A stretch of DNA of 64,000 nt from an uncultured Amylibacter sp. (GCA_959347345.1 OY365738.1:930001-994000); one strand, 5' to 3'; positions 50,156-60,136 are shown, counted from the stretch's first letter. The notes: generated from the letters alone by a model not told the origin. Made by a program: numbers and translations.

Positions 50156-51838
50156 TTACAATTCCATAGTTTGCGGACGGCGGCGTTCCAGCCAAATCAG
50201 CGCGAACATCCTTGTTACCCAAATCGCGGTAAAGACCGAGGTCAAAATCCCCAATCCCAGCGTAATAGCGAACCCACGCACGGGGCCAGAGCCTATGACA
50301 AACAAAATAAGTGCGGCAATAAAGGTGGTGATATTCGCGTCTATAATCGCGCTGAACGCGCGTTCATAACCCAGCGAGACGGCTCGATAGGGGTTTTTCG
50401 CGGTTTTCAATTCCTCGCGTATTCTTTCAAACACCAGCACATTCGCGTCAACCGCCATCCCGATTGTAAGAACAATCCCAGCAATACCGGGCAGGGTTAG
50501 GGTCGCGCCAACGGCGGATAATAGCCCAAATATCATCGCAACATTTATCAGCAACGCCAAATTTGCGAACAGCCCAAACAGCCCATAAGACAACGCCATG
50601 AAAACCAGCACGGCAGCAAAGGCGACAATACACGCCAGTTTGCCCGCGTCAATACTATCCTGCCCCAATTCTGGGCCAATCGTGCGTTCTTCCTCATAGG
50701 AAATAGGCGCGGGCAACGCCCCTGCCCTTAACTGAATGGATAATTCTTTGGTCTGTTGCAGGCTGAAACTGCCCGTGATAATACCCGAACCACCGGGGAT
50801 ATAGCTCTGGATAGTCGGCGCGGAAAGCACCTCCCCATCCAGCACAATGGCAAACGGACTACCGATATTATTGGCGGTATATTCGCCAAATATCCGCGCG
50901 CCCGTGACATTCAGGGTAAAGCCAACCGCAGGTCGCCCATATTCATCAAATTGCGAGGTTGCATTGCGTAGGTGATCGCCCGTGATAATCGGCGTGCGTT
51001 CCAAAATATACCATCCGCCTTCCTGCGCGGGCAACAGGATTTGCCGAGCTTGCAACCGTGCGTTTGAACTGGCGGCGCGACTGACCACATCATAAAATTC
51101 CAGCTTTGCGGTTTTGCCGATTAAATCTTTTAACGCTTCTGCCGAGCCAATTCCGGGGACTTGGATTAAAATGCGGTTTTCCCCTTGCCGTTGGATTGTT
51201 GGCTCGCGAGTCCCCGCTTCATCCACACGACGGCGGATAATTTCCAAAGATTGCTCCATCGTGCGCCTATCCGTGGCGGATTTTTCCGAATCCGATAACG
51301 TAACAACTATCACATCACCACGGGTTTCAGCCTCAATATCCGTGCTGCCAATATCGGTTAAACTCTGCACTGGCGTGGCAATACCGCGTACGATTCGCAG
51401 AGCATCATCAATCCCTTCAATCTTTGCAATAAGGATATGAAGCTGGTCATCGGGCGCGTCCAAACGGCGAATTCCGCCGAAAGTATCGCGTTGTTCCGCC
51501 AAAGCATTACGCAATTCTGGCCAATAATTATCCATACGGGATTTATACACGGCGCGGGTATCCACCTCTGCCAACAAATGCGCCCCACCGCGCAAATCCA
51601 ACCCCAAATTAACCAGCGAAGACGGCAAAAACGAAGGCCAAGCATCGGCTCGCTCTTGCAAAACCTTGGGCGCAAGGTTCGCCACAGACGCATCGCCAAA
51701 CGATTCGCCATCCAGAACGGCACGGGCATCGTTGGATTGCTCCACCCGCGTGTAAAACGCGTTTGGCATAGCCAGAATCAGCCCGAAAACACAAACCAGA
51801 ATAATCGTGATTTTCTTTGGTAGGGAAAAGTTTTCCAT
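50156..51838 (-). CDS. secD: Protein translocase subunit SecD
   Basis: Larger RND subunit of SecDF, 560 residues. After one N-terminal helix comes LVNLGLDLRGGAHLLAEV (SecD signature), the P1 periplasmic domain with DEAGTREPTIQRQGENRILIQVPG, and QLRAGALPAPISYEEERTIGPELG. The membrane part includes GIVLTIGMAVDANVLVFERIREELK and ANITTFIAALILFVIGSGPVRGFA. The start immediately follows the yajC stop. Confidence 0.96.
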   Translation of the reverse strand: MENFSLPKKITIILVCVFGLILAMPNAFYTRVEQSNDARAVLDGESFGDASVANLAPKVLQERADAWPSFLPSSLVNLGLDLRGGAHLLAEVDTRAVYKSRMDNYWPELRNALAEQRDTFGGIRRLDAPDDQLHILIAKIEGIDDALRIVRGIATPVQSLTDIGSTDIEAETRGDVIVVTLSDSEKSATDRRTMEQSLEIIRRRVDEAGTREPTIQRQGENRILIQVPGIGSAEALKDLIGKTAKLEFYDVVSRAASSNARLQARQILLPAQEGGWYILERTPIITGDHLRNATSQFDEYGRPAVGFTLNVTGARIFGEYTANNIGSPFAIVLDGEVLSAPTIQSYIPGGSGIITGSFSLQQTKELSIQLRAGALPAPISYEEERTIGPELGQDSIDAGKLACIVAFAAVLVFMALSYGLFGLFANLALLINVAMIFGLLSAVGATLTLPGIAGIVLTIGMAVDANVLVFERIREELKTAKNPYRAVSLGYERAFSAIIDANITTFIAALILFVIGSGPVRGFAITLGLGILTSVFTAIWVTRMFALIWLERRRPQTMEL

Positions 51839-52231
51839 TTACTTTTTGTTTTTAGAGCCTTTGGGGCGACCTCTGCGTTTGGGAGAGTCTGTGTTTGCCA
51901 TGGGTTTCGCGGCGGGTTGTGCCATAGGTTTTGCCATCGGTTTTGCCATAGGAGCGGGGCTTGCGCCATCGGTAGACATCACGCTTTGGATAGTCGATTG
52001 TACCACGCGAACGACCACGCCTGATGCGATTTCCACATCCACTTTGCCGTCATCCAGTACTTTGGTGACCTTGCCGTACACCCCGCCTTGGGTAACGACT
52101 TTGTCGCCCTTGCGCAGTGCCGCGACCATAGCGCGGTGTTTTTTCATTTTTTGTTGTTGGGGGCGTATCATTAAAAAATACATGATGCCGAAGATTAAAA
52201 TCAGGGGCAGAAAGCTTTGGATTGAGTCCAT
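51839..52231 (-). CDS. yajC: Preprotein translocase subunit YajC with AT-hook-like tail
   Basis: Small single-helix membrane protein associated with SecDF, 130 residues. FLPLILIFGIMYFLMIRPQQQKMKKH is the typical helix and RPQQ motif, followed by GDKVVTQGGVYGKV. The last 40 residues are unusual: MAKPMAKPMAQPAAKPMAN repeats and then KRRGRPKGSKNKK, whose RGRP core is an AT-hook-like DNA-binding motif. An upstream in-frame start at 52294 is less likely than the ATG at 52231, which follows an AAAAGGAACA site. First gene of the Sec operon. Confidence 0.93.
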   Translation of the reverse strand: MDSIQSFLPLILIFGIMYFLMIRPQQQKMKKHRAMVAALRKGDKVVTQGGVYGKVTKVLDDGKVDVEIASGVVVRVVQSTIQSVMSTDGASPAPMAKPMAKPMAQPAAKPMANTDSPKRRGRPKGSKNKK

Positions 52232-52354
52232 TGTTTTGTTCCTTTTTATTAGGTTGGGTGTTTGAATTTGTGCTTTTATACAAGGCAAATACAATTTACA
52301 AGGGGGATTTAGCGGGTTTATGAATAAAAAGCAAGGGGTTTTGTTGGGGAGGGG

Positions 52355-52579
52355 TTATTTTTTATTAAGTTTAAATATATCACTTTCTATTGAGTTTAAG
52401 TGTAATGTTTGTTTTTCTAATTCTTCTCGAATTTTTTCTAACTCTTCAATTTGATTTTTTGATGAGTCTGTCATCATAATATTACGTGATACCTGTTGAA
52501 TCGTACCTAATCTAGATACTGCTATTCCTAATTGTATAATCACAATGCCTAAAAGACCTAAAAGAATGTATAGAACCAT
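52355..52579 (-). CDS. Small membrane protein with coiled coil (unknown)
   Basis: A 74-residue protein starting at an ATG with AAGGAAAAACAAA before it. One hydrophobic helix (VLYILLGLLGIVIIQLGIAVS) is followed by a charged heptad-like stretch (QIEELEKIREELEKQTLHLNSIESDIFK). No family recognised. It lies in an AT-rich patch shared with the 5' end of serS and is divergent from it. The longer frame to 52723 overlaps the serS start and is not supported. Confidence 0.6.
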   Translation of the reverse strand: MVLYILLGLLGIVIIQLGIAVSRLGTIQQVSRNIMMTDSSKNQIEELEKIREELEKQTLHLNSIESDIFKLNKK

Positions 52580-52717
52580 TTTGTTTTTCCTTATTTTTAT
52601 TTTTAGAGTGCCAACAGAATTTAGCGGGTGTATCCGTAAAAAGCAAGTCATTTTACAAATACGGGGTTTATTTATTTTTAGGATATGATATAAGCGGGGG
52701 AAATAAGGGGGTGCATT

Positions 52718-54061
52718 ATGCATGATATAAAATTTATTCGTGAGAATCCAGAGGCTTTTGACGCGGGGCTTAAAAAGCGTGGGCTTCCGCCTATAGCAAA
52801 AGATATTTTGCGGGTTGATGAGGCAAGACGTTTTGTGATAGCGGATAAGGAAAACCTATTAAGCCAAAAAAATACTCTATCTAAACGAGCGGGGGAAGCT
52901 AAAGCCGCAAATAATGATGAAGAATTTAATGACCTGCGCAACGCTATTAAAGAAAATAAAGAAACTATTACTATTGCCGAAGAACGAGCACAAAAAGCAG
53001 AATCTCAATTAAGCCATAATTTAGTCTACTTACCAAATATCCCAATGGATGAAGTGCCGATAGGCAAAGATGAAAATGATAATAAAGAAATGCGTCGTTG
53101 GGGCGACATCCCACAATTTGGTAAATACACCCCCCAAGAACATTTTAATATCCCATCCGTCAGCAAGGGCATGGATTTTGAAACGGCTGGAAACATCAGT
53201 GGCTCTCGGTTTGTTATACTATCGGGTGCGATTGCGCGAGTCCATCGGGCTTTGGCACAATTCATGTTAGATTTACATATTAACGAACATGGGCTTATGG
53301 AAATAAACGCCCCCGTTATTGTCAATACTGATGCAATGTTTGGCACAGGGCAGTTGCCAAAGTTTGAAGATGATTGTTATAAGATACATAAAGATGAGAC
53401 AGACACGGATATTCTAACGCATATTCAAAACGAACGCTGGCTTATTCCCACATCCGAAGTCTCGCTTACTAATATAGTCGCAGGTAAGATTTTGCATAAA
53501 GACCAATTGCCCCAACGCTATTGCGCCCATTCTTTGTGCTTTCGTAAAGAGGCTGGTTCCGCAGGACGTGATACAACAGGGATGCTCCGCCAACACCAAT
53601 TTGAAAAGGTGGAAATGGTCTCTATTACTACTCCTGAAAAAAGCCGCGAAGAGCTGGACATAATGACGACCAAAGCCGAAGCCGTGTTAAAAAAACTTGA
53701 CCTAGCATTCCGCACCGTTGTCCTCTGCACGGGCGACATGGGGTTTTCGGCACAACGCACCCATGATATAGAGGTCTGGTTGCCCGGTCAAAACCGCTAT
53801 CGCGAAATCAGTTCCGTCTCTGTCTGTGGCGATTTCCAAGCCCGCCGTATGAACGCTCGTTTCCGCGAAAAAGACGGGGATAAACCGCAATTTGTCCATA
53901 CACTAAACGGCTCTGGCGTGGCGGTCGGGCGTTGCCTGATTGCCGTTCTGGAAAACGGACAGCAAAAAGACGGCTCGGTCAAATTGCCGAAAGCTCTGCA
54001 CCCCTATCTGGGCGGTAAGGACACGATAAACCCCGATGGTATATTGGAAAAAGCGACCTAA
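52718..54061 (+). CDS. serS: Seryl-tRNA synthetase
   Basis: Class II synthetase charging tRNA-Ser and tRNA-Sec; 447 residues. The N-terminal coiled-coil arm (about 30-105) is followed by the catalytic core: TSEVSLTNIVAG (motif-1 region), FRKEAGSAGRDTTGMLRQHQFEKVE (motif 2), DIEVWLPGQNRYREISSVS and NGSGVAVGRCLIAVLENGQ (motif 3). The first two-thirds is visibly more AT-rich than the neighbouring genes, perhaps a sign of separate ancestry. surE follows after 4 bp. Confidence 0.95.
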   Translation: MHDIKFIRENPEAFDAGLKKRGLPPIAKDILRVDEARRFVIADKENLLSQKNTLSKRAGEAKAANNDEEFNDLRNAIKENKETITIAEERAQKAESQLSHNLVYLPNIPMDEVPIGKDENDNKEMRRWGDIPQFGKYTPQEHFNIPSVSKGMDFETAGNISGSRFVILSGAIARVHRALAQFMLDLHINEHGLMEINAPVIVNTDAMFGTGQLPKFEDDCYKIHKDETDTDILTHIQNERWLIPTSEVSLTNIVAGKILHKDQLPQRYCAHSLCFRKEAGSAGRDTTGMLRQHQFEKVEMVSITTPEKSREELDIMTTKAEAVLKKLDLAFRTVVLCTGDMGFSAQRTHDIEVWLPGQNRYREISSVSVCGDFQARRMNARFREKDGDKPQFVHTLNGSGVAVGRCLIAVLENGQQKDGSVKLPKALHPYLGGKDTINPDGILEKAT

Positions 54062-54065
54062 CCCC

Positions 54066-54851
54066 ATGCGCATTTTAATCACAAACGACGATGGAATAGA
54101 CGCACCAGGCCTGCGCGTCATGCACGATATCGCCGCGCAATTCACCGATACGGGGAACATAACGACTATCGCCCCCGCAACCGACCAATCGGGCGTAGGG
54201 CATTGTATTTCCTATAAAAAATCCGTGAAAATCACCCGCCCCGCGCCAAACCGCATCATAGCCCACGGCACCCCAGCCGATTGCGTCATCATCGGGCTGT
54301 TAGAAATGCAACCCGATTTAATCCTATCGGGCGTGAATGCGGGCAATAACGCGGCGCAAAATGTTTTGTATTCTGGCACGGTTGGCGCGGCGATTGAGGG
54401 TTGTGCGAATGGCGTGAATTCCATTGCTCTGTCGCAGTTTTATGGCGATAGGATTGACCCAAACGATATGTTCAGCGCGGCACGGGGTGCGGGTGCTGCC
54501 ACCGTGCAAAACATACTGGATTTCAAATGTTGGGCGGACACTGGTGCTAACGGAGGGCAACCCCTATTTTACAATGTGAATTTCCCACCCGTGCCTTATG
54601 CGGATATAAAAGGCACTCGAATCACCACGCAAGGCACACGCCCAAATCCCCCGTTTCTGGCGGAACAGGACGGCGAGGCAGTTCGCATTATCGGCACGCC
54701 TCAGCATAGCCCCACGGCGCAAGGCAGTGATGTTTATGAAAACCTAAACGGCTATATTTCCATAACGCCCTGCCTGATGGATTTAACCGCACGGGGGTGT
54801 TTGGACGGGTTGCGGGCAAAACTGGACGCAAAACTGGATAAAACAAAATGA
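54066..54851 (+). CDS. surE: 5'/3'-nucleotidase SurE
   Basis: Metal-dependent nucleoside monophosphatase, 261 residues. The metal-binding ILITNDDGIDAPGLRVM opens it; VIAPATDQSGVGHCIS-like (TIAPATDQSGVGH), GTPADCVIIGL, LILSGVNAGNNAAQNVLYSGTVGAAIEG and NVNFPP follow. It overlaps pcm by four bases, the classic surE-pcm stress-survival pair. Confidence 0.95.
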   Translation: MRILITNDDGIDAPGLRVMHDIAAQFTDTGNITTIAPATDQSGVGHCISYKKSVKITRPAPNRIIAHGTPADCVIIGLLEMQPDLILSGVNAGNNAAQNVLYSGTVGAAIEGCANGVNSIALSQFYGDRIDPNDMFSAARGAGAATVQNILDFKCWADTGANGGQPLFYNVNFPPVPYADIKGTRITTQGTRPNPPFLAEQDGEAVRIIGTPQHSPTAQGSDVYENLNGYISITPCLMDLTARGCLDGLRAKLDAKLDKTK

Positions 54852-55501
54852 CCAAACACACGCCCAAATCCGGCTATTTGGATATGCTCCGCACCGCAGG
54901 AGTCACCGATTCACGCGTCCTACAAGCGTTGCAAAACATCCAACGCTCCGCCTTTATCGCCGACAAATTCCAAGCCTATTGCTTTGACGATACCGCCCTG
55001 CCGATAGCGTGCGGGCAAACCTTATCCCAGCCCTCCATCGTAGGCATAATGACCCAAGCCTTGGATGTCGGACCCCGCGATAAAGTGCTGGAAATAGGCA
55101 CTGGGTCGGGGTTTCAAACGGCTATTTTAAGTCAGCTTTGCCGACGGGTATATTCGCTTGACCGCCATTTGGATTTGGTTAATACCGCCGCCGTGCGCAT
55201 TCAACTGCTGGGGATTGTCAATACGACTCTTACCCTTGGCGATGGCGGATTGGGCTTGCCTAAACAAGCTCCGTTTGATAGAATCATCCTAACGGCGGCG
55301 GCAGAGGATGCACCCGCGCCGTTATTGGCGCAGTTAAAAACCGATGGAATTATGGTTTTACCCGTGGGGCAAGCGGAACGGATGCAAAACTTGATAAAGA
55401 TAACGAAAACTGCTAAACGGCTGGTTTATGAGGATTTGGACGAAGTGCGATTCGTTCCTCTGATTGAAGGCGTGGCAGAAATGGCGACTGGGTCGCAGTA
55501 A
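54848..55501 (+). CDS. pcm: Protein-L-isoaspartate O-methyltransferase
   Basis: Repairs isoaspartyl residues in aged proteins using SAM; 217 residues. LPIACGQTLSQPSIVGIMTQAL (substrate loop) and VLEIGTGSGFQTAILSQL (SAM motif I) are typical, followed by YSLDRHLDLVN and PFDRIILTAAAEDAP. Translationally coupled to surE (ATGA). The nlpD-like gene follows after 9 bp. Confidence 0.94.
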   Translation: MTKHTPKSGYLDMLRTAGVTDSRVLQALQNIQRSAFIADKFQAYCFDDTALPIACGQTLSQPSIVGIMTQALDVGPRDKVLEIGTGSGFQTAILSQLCRRVYSLDRHLDLVNTAAVRIQLLGIVNTTLTLGDGGLGLPKQAPFDRIILTAAAEDAPAPLLAQLKTDGIMVLPVGQAERMQNLIKITKTAKRLVYEDLDEVRFVPLIEGVAEMATGSQ

Positions 55502-55510
55502 GGAGTGGGT

Positions 55511-56302
55511 ATGAGATTCTTGGTGATAATATGCGCGGTTGGGGTTGCCTTGGCTGGGTGTAGCGATGTGGAAACGTTGGATGATTTGGGGCGGAAGCTG
55601 GATCCGTTGCCCGAACTGGATAGCTATGAATCAACCGTTGCCGTGGTGGATGAGGGTGATGAGATTACCCAAACGACTCTGGATGATAACTCGGGCGGTG
55701 GAGCGGTCGCGGGCGCAGGTGGCACGCGGTATCATATCGTGCGTGATGGCGAGACGGCGGAGTCTATCGCGGGGTTGTATGGTGTGTCAGAGACGGAATT
55801 ATCCAGTTGGAACGGGCTGGATTCGGAAAATACCGTGCAAACGGGGCAGCAATTGTTAATCCCGTTTTCCGAAGAGGCTGTTGTGGCGGTTACCGATGAA
55901 GCCGTTGCGGATGAAACCGTTGCCGATGAACCTGCCCAGCCCCCCGCCAAGCAATCCAAATTCCTACGCCCTGTCGATGGCCCGATTAAAGAGCCCTATT
56001 CGGACGATCCAAACGGCAACGAGGGGATTGATTTTTCTACCGTTCAGGGGACTCCTGTCCGAGCGGCGGACGATGGAGTGGTTGCTTTGACCTCCGCTTC
56101 CGTCAATGATACGACTATTATCTTGGTGCGCCATGATGATGAGTTTTATACGGTTTATTCCAATGTGAATGCCCCGCAAGTCGCCAAGGGCGATACGGTT
56201 CGGCGCGGTGAAACGATTGGGCAAGTCGCCAGTGATTTTGTCCATTTTGAGGTGCGCAAAGGGATTGATGCGGTGGATCCAACGCCGTATATTAGCGATT
56301 AG
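55511..56302 (+). CDS. nlpD: NlpD-like LysM/LytM lipoprotein, degenerate active site
   Basis: Envelope lipoprotein of 263 residues. The signal MRFLVIICAVGVALAGC has lipobox Cys17; a LysM domain (YHIVRDGETAESIAGLYGVSETELSSWNGL) binds peptidoglycan; an acidic linker and a C-terminal M23/LytM domain (GIDFSTVQGTPVRAADDGVVAL to VHFEVRKG) follow. The metal ligands are degenerate: the HxxxD motif reads NEGID and the first His of HxH is Val. It is therefore probably an amidase activator like E. coli NlpD rather than an endopeptidase. AAGGAG sits 6 bases before the ATG. Order surE-pcm-nlpD is conserved in proteobacteria. Confidence 0.88.
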   Translation: MRFLVIICAVGVALAGCSDVETLDDLGRKLDPLPELDSYESTVAVVDEGDEITQTTLDDNSGGGAVAGAGGTRYHIVRDGETAESIAGLYGVSETELSSWNGLDSENTVQTGQQLLIPFSEEAVVAVTDEAVADETVADEPAQPPAKQSKFLRPVDGPIKEPYSDDPNGNEGIDFSTVQGTPVRAADDGVVALTSASVNDTTIILVRHDDEFYTVYSNVNAPQVAKGDTVRRGETIGQVASDFVHFEVRKGIDAVDPTPYISD

Positions 56303-56701
56303 TTGTTAGTTATTAGTTATTAGTTATTAGTTATTGGTTGTTAGGAATTGGGGGTTGGTTATGAGAGGTTAAGAGCGGAGGTTTTTTGTTGGACATTTCT
56401 TCGAAATGTCGCCCACCCGCCCGCCCTAGCCTGTCCTAGTATCTAGGCAAAGCCTAAATAAATTTAGAGCAAACCCATCACCAATTCCCAAGTATTCTTT
56501 GCAAATAATCCAATCTCTCGTCTTGTTATTCCAGATAGTAAATTTATAGAGAATCTATAGTCTTGAAACCCAAGGGCTTTTGGCATGCCTCCACGAAGTG
56601 GGGGCTACGCACAAAAGACCATGCTGGTCGGCATTCGCGTAGCGATGACGAAGACCCGAAGGGCTAAAGGGCTAAAGCCACTAACAACTAATAACTAACA
56701 A
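56298..56701 (+). repeat. Module A, forward copy, truncated GC block, with heptamers
   Basis: TTAGTTG/TTAGTTA units on the nlpD stop, then module A from about 56360. The GC-rich block is shortened and carries ACATTTCTTCGAAATGTC, a hairpin not seen in the same place elsewhere. The terminal hairpin (about 56577-56617) has inner arms GCCTCCAC/GTGGGGGC with one G-U pair. The GGTCGGCATTCGC/GCGATGACGAAGACC hairpin and CTAACAA/TAACTAA units reach the glcB stop. Confidence 0.88.
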
Positions 56702-58843
56702 CTAACAACTAATAACTAATAATCGCCGACTATGCAAAATCGGCTCGGTATAACCGCTAGGCTGTTCCGCCCCCTTAAACACCAAATCACATGCCGACTG
56801 AAACGCTATCCGCACACAATCGGGCGACATCGGCACATAGCCCGCTTCCCCCTCATTCTGCCTATCCACAACCTCCGCCATTCGGCGCATAATATCCATC
56901 ACCTCTGGCGCAGAGATCACATCATGCATCAGCCAATTCGCGATATGCTGGCTGCTTATCCGACAGGTCGCCCTATCCTCCATCAGTCCAACATCGTTTA
57001 TATCTGGCACCTTGGAACAGCCTATCCCCGCGTCAATCCACCGCACCACATAGCCCAAAATCCCCTGCGCATTGTTTTCCACCTCCGCCATAATCTCATC
57101 GGCAGTCCAGTTCGGCACAGACACCACGGAAGGCGACAGCAACGCATCCACTCCCCCGCGTCGCCCAGCATCAGCCAACCCCGCCTGCACCGCAAAAACA
57201 TCGGTACGGTGATAGTGCGTAGCGTGCAGAACCGCCGCCACAGGGCTTGGCACCCACGCGCAATTCGCCCCCATCTGCGGTGGCACGATTTGCTTTTCCA
57301 GCATCGCGCACATCATATCAGGCATAGGCCACATACCCTTGCCAATCTGCGCCTTACCCGATAATCCGCACGCCAACCCTATATCCACATTCTGGTTTTC
57401 ATAGGCCTGTATCCACGGTTGCACCTTTATCTGCGCCTTCGGTAAAAACGCCCCCGCGTGCATGGAGGTATGGATTTCATCCCCCGTTCTATCCAGAAAA
57501 CCCGTGTTAATAAAGGCTACACGGTGACGGGCGGCGCGAATACATTCCTTTAGATTAACCGAAGTCCGCCGTTCCTCGTCCATTATGCCCATTTTAATAG
57601 TATATTTCGGCAAGCCCAGCACGGTTTCCACCGCGCCGAATAAATCATTGGTAAAGGCGACTTCCTCTGCCCCGTGCATTTTGGGTTTGACGATATAAAT
57701 AGAGCTTTTCGAATTACGCCCAGCGTGGCGCAAATCGTGCAAAGCAAGGGTGGTGGTGAAAAGCGCGTCCATAATGCCTTCGCCAATTTCATCACCCTGC
57801 CCGTCCAAAATCGCGGGTGTCGTCATAAGATGCCCAACATTACGCACCAGCATTAACGCCCGCCCTTTCAGGGATATGTTGCCCGTGGGGGTGGTGAATT
57901 CGCGGTCATCCGCCAGCGCACGGGTTATCGATTTGCCGTTCTTTTCGAATTCGATTTTCAAATCACCTCGCATTAACCCAAGCCAATTCTCATAGGCGGC
58001 GGTTTTATCATTGGCATCAACGGCGGCCACGGAATCCTCAAAATCCACGATGGTGGAAATCGCGGATTCCATGATAATATCGGACATGTTGGCGGAGTCG
58101 GTCTTACCAATGGTGGTGGTTTTATCAAAGATAAGAATGACATGCAGGTCGTGGTTTTTTAACAATACGGAGTCGGGGGAGTCTGGGTTGCCCGTGTATC
58201 CTATGAAAGAGTCCTTGTTTTTCAACGGGTTGCCGTCTATTTCCAAGGTGTTGTTTTTGATTTTGTATTCGGTCGCGGTCGCGTGGGTTTTATTTTGCGG
58301 TGTGTTTTGCAGGGGAAATGTTTCATCCAAAAAACCCCGCCCCCAAGCGATAACCTGTGCGCCCCGCCCCGCATCATAGCCGCCTTTCGGCGGTGCACTG
58401 CCCATCGCATCCGTGCCATAAAGCGCGTCATAAAGCGAGCCCCAACGGGCGTTCGCCGCATTCAGCACAAACCGAGCGTTCGTCACGGGCACCACCAATT
58501 GCGGACCACAAATCGTGGCAATTTCGGGGTCTATGCCACTGGTTTCAATGGTGAAATCCGCGCCCTCGTCTTGCAGATAACCTATGTCACGCAGGAAATT
58601 TTTATAGGCGACAGGGTCGGTAATGTTGCCTCGGTTTTGGTCGTGCCAAGCGTTTATTTTCTGTTGCAGGTCTTCGCGAACTTGCAAAAGGTTGCGGTTG
58701 CGAGGGGTGAAATCGGCTACGATTTGCGCCAATCCAGCCCAGAATGTGTCGGGCGTTATGCCTAGCGGGGCGAGCCCTTTTGTTTCCATAAAATCGGCTA
58801 AGCGGGTGTTTATTTGCAAACCAGCACGGGTGGTGAATGTCAT
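56702..58843 (-). CDS. glcB: Malate synthase G
   Basis: Condenses glyoxylate and acetyl-CoA to malate in the glyoxylate or glycolate pathway; 713 residues, the G-isoform length. Recognisable blocks include [31 protein letters not shown] in parts, [92 protein letters not shown] (catalytic Asp loop) and [21 protein letters not shown]. The final residues LLVISC and the stop are encoded by heptamer units (TTATTAGTTATTAGTTGTTAG), so the C-terminus has been remade by the repeat. isocitrate lyase is not in the window. Confidence 0.95.
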   Translation of the reverse strand: MTFTTRAGLQINTRLADFMETKGLAPLGITPDTFWAGLAQIVADFTPRNRNLLQVREDLQQKINAWHDQNRGNITDPVAYKNFLRDIGYLQDEGADFTIETSGIDPEIATICGPQLVVPVTNARFVLNAANARWGSLYDALYGTDAMGSAPPKGGYDAGRGAQVIAWGRGFLDETFPLQNTPQNKTHATATEYKIKNNTLEIDGNPLKNKDSFIGYTGNPDSPDSVLLKNHDLHVILIFDKTTTIGKTDSANMSDIIMESAISTIVDFEDSVAAVDANDKTAAYENWLGLMRGDLKIEFEKNGKSITRALADDREFTTPTGNISLKGRALMLVRNVGHLMTTPAILDGQGDEIGEGIMDALFTTTLALHDLRHAGRNSKSSIYIVKPKMHGAEEVAFTNDLFGAVETVLGLPKYTIKMGIMDEERRTSVNLKECIRAARHRVAFINTGFLDRTGDEIHTSMHAGAFLPKAQIKVQPWIQAYENQNVDIGLACGLSGKAQIGKGMWPMPDMMCAMLEKQIVPPQMGANCAWVPSPVAAVLHATHYHRTDVFAVQAGLADAGRRGGVDALLSPSVVSVPNWTADEIMAEVENNAQGILGYVVRWIDAGIGCSKVPDINDVGLMEDRATCRISSQHIANWLMHDVISAPEVMDIMRRMAEVVDRQNEGEAGYVPMSPDCVRIAFQSACDLVFKGAEQPSGYTEPILHSRRLLVISC

Positions 58844-58911
58844 CGGGTATCCTTTATTTATGTAGCGTTTATCGGGGATAATAGCAGGGGGCGGTAGGAG
58901 GAGTCAATAGG

Positions 58912-59364
58912 TGTTAGTTGTTAGTTGTTAGTTATTAGTTGTTAGTTGTTAGTTATTAGTTGTTAGTTATTTTTGCCACTTCTTGGCTGGTCGGCATTTC
59001 GAAGAAATGACGAAGACCCGCAAGGGCATTCAACATTATTCTAGAGCAGTTCTACAATCCTAGGAAACGACCGCCCAAAGGGTGGTCGCGCGCACCCTCA
59101 CCCCCACGGGTGCGCGTCAGCTTATCGTTTGTACTGGGTCAGAAGTCTTTAAGAGTCGCTGGTGACGCAAAACCCTATTATCCTCGCTAACAAGACGCAC
59201 ACCCTTCGGGTTCGCGCGACCTCCGTGCCACCATGATTAATGGTTATTTTATTTAAAAAGTATTTGCCAAACATAGCCAAAGGCTTTTGTGTATGGGCTT
59301 TACGCAAGTAAAGCTCTATATGCACAAAAGCCCCCACTAATCATTAATCACTAATCACTAATCA
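58912..59364 (-). repeat. Heptamers, module B copy 3 (inverted) and module A hairpins
   Basis: About eight TTAGTTG/TTAGTTA units (58912-58968) and a GGTCGGCATTTC/GAAATGACGAAGACC hairpin. Module B follows in reverse (about 59030-59245), with GGAAACGACC, the GCGCACCC/GGGTGCGC hairpin and the GGTCGCGCG inverse pair. Next is the GGCTTTTGTG/CACAAAAGCC hairpin (about 59282-59332) with inner stem GCTTTAC/GTAAAGC, then TCACTAA units up to the next stop codon. No gene is present. Confidence 0.88.
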
Positions 59365-60030
59365 CTAAATATTCGTCTTCGCATACCGCCTATCGGCACT
59401 GTCCAAATGCGGGGTCGCGCCGAACTGCAACAGGTGAAAGTCTCCATCCTCTATGGCGATTTGCGTAAGGGATGTGTGCAACACCCTCTCATAAACCCGC
59501 GCCTGTGCGTGGTTATCCAACCGCAGAGCCAAGGCGCACAAATGGGCTATCACACCAGCCGAGGTCACCAGAATAATCGGCGCATCGCCCAGCCCGCTAA
59601 ACCCGTTCAAAACCCCACGTGTGCGGGCAGAAAAATCATCATAACCCTCCAAATCCGTGTCCAAATCGCCGTTTTGCCAATGGGTGAAGAGCTGGGGGAT
59701 TTGATGGCGGAAAGTCGCCACATCGGTGGGATGGGCTATGCCAAATTTCGCCTCCAAACTGCGCGATAGCCCGAAATAATCCAGCTCGTTCAAGCCTTTA
59801 TCAATCTTATGCTCGCCCTTATTCTCGGAGGGAAATTCACAAGTCTTCACCGTCTCTAACTGGCGGGTTAAATCGCCCGAAACCACGTAATCACACGGGT
59901 AATGGTCTTTCAAATACGCGCCCAACCACGCGGCTTGCTGATAGCCAAGCGCGCTCAAACGGTCGTAATCTTTTTCGTTTTTCGCACCAGATTGCGCCTG
60001 TCCGTGGCGAATAAGAATAAAGTCACTCAT
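59365..60030 (-). CDS. Histidine phosphatase family protein
   Basis: A 221-residue phosphoglycerate-mutase-like protein. FILIRHGQAQSG carries the RHG catalytic His near the N-terminus. LSALGYQQAAWLGAYL and DYVVSGDLTRQLET (second Arg/loop) follow, with VTSAGVIAHLCALAL near the C-terminus where the catalytic His is expected in the family; here it reads SAGVIAH. The substrate is unknown. Divergent from the cupin gene. Confidence 0.85.
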   Translation of the reverse strand: MSDFILIRHGQAQSGAKNEKDYDRLSALGYQQAAWLGAYLKDHYPCDYVVSGDLTRQLETVKTCEFPSENKGEHKIDKGLNELDYFGLSRSLEAKFGIAHPTDVATFRHQIPQLFTHWQNGDLDTDLEGYDDFSARTRGVLNGFSGLGDAPIILVTSAGVIAHLCALALRLDNHAQARVYERVLHTSLTQIAIEDGDFHLLQFGATPHLDSADRRYAKTNI

Positions 60031-60136
60031 CGTGATATATGCCTTGATTTTGTGGGGTTATTTGGTTAAAGGATTGGGTAAATGTTCGCTAAAGGACGCA
60101 TCTATTATTGCGCCCATCCATAAAGGTTTTTACAAA

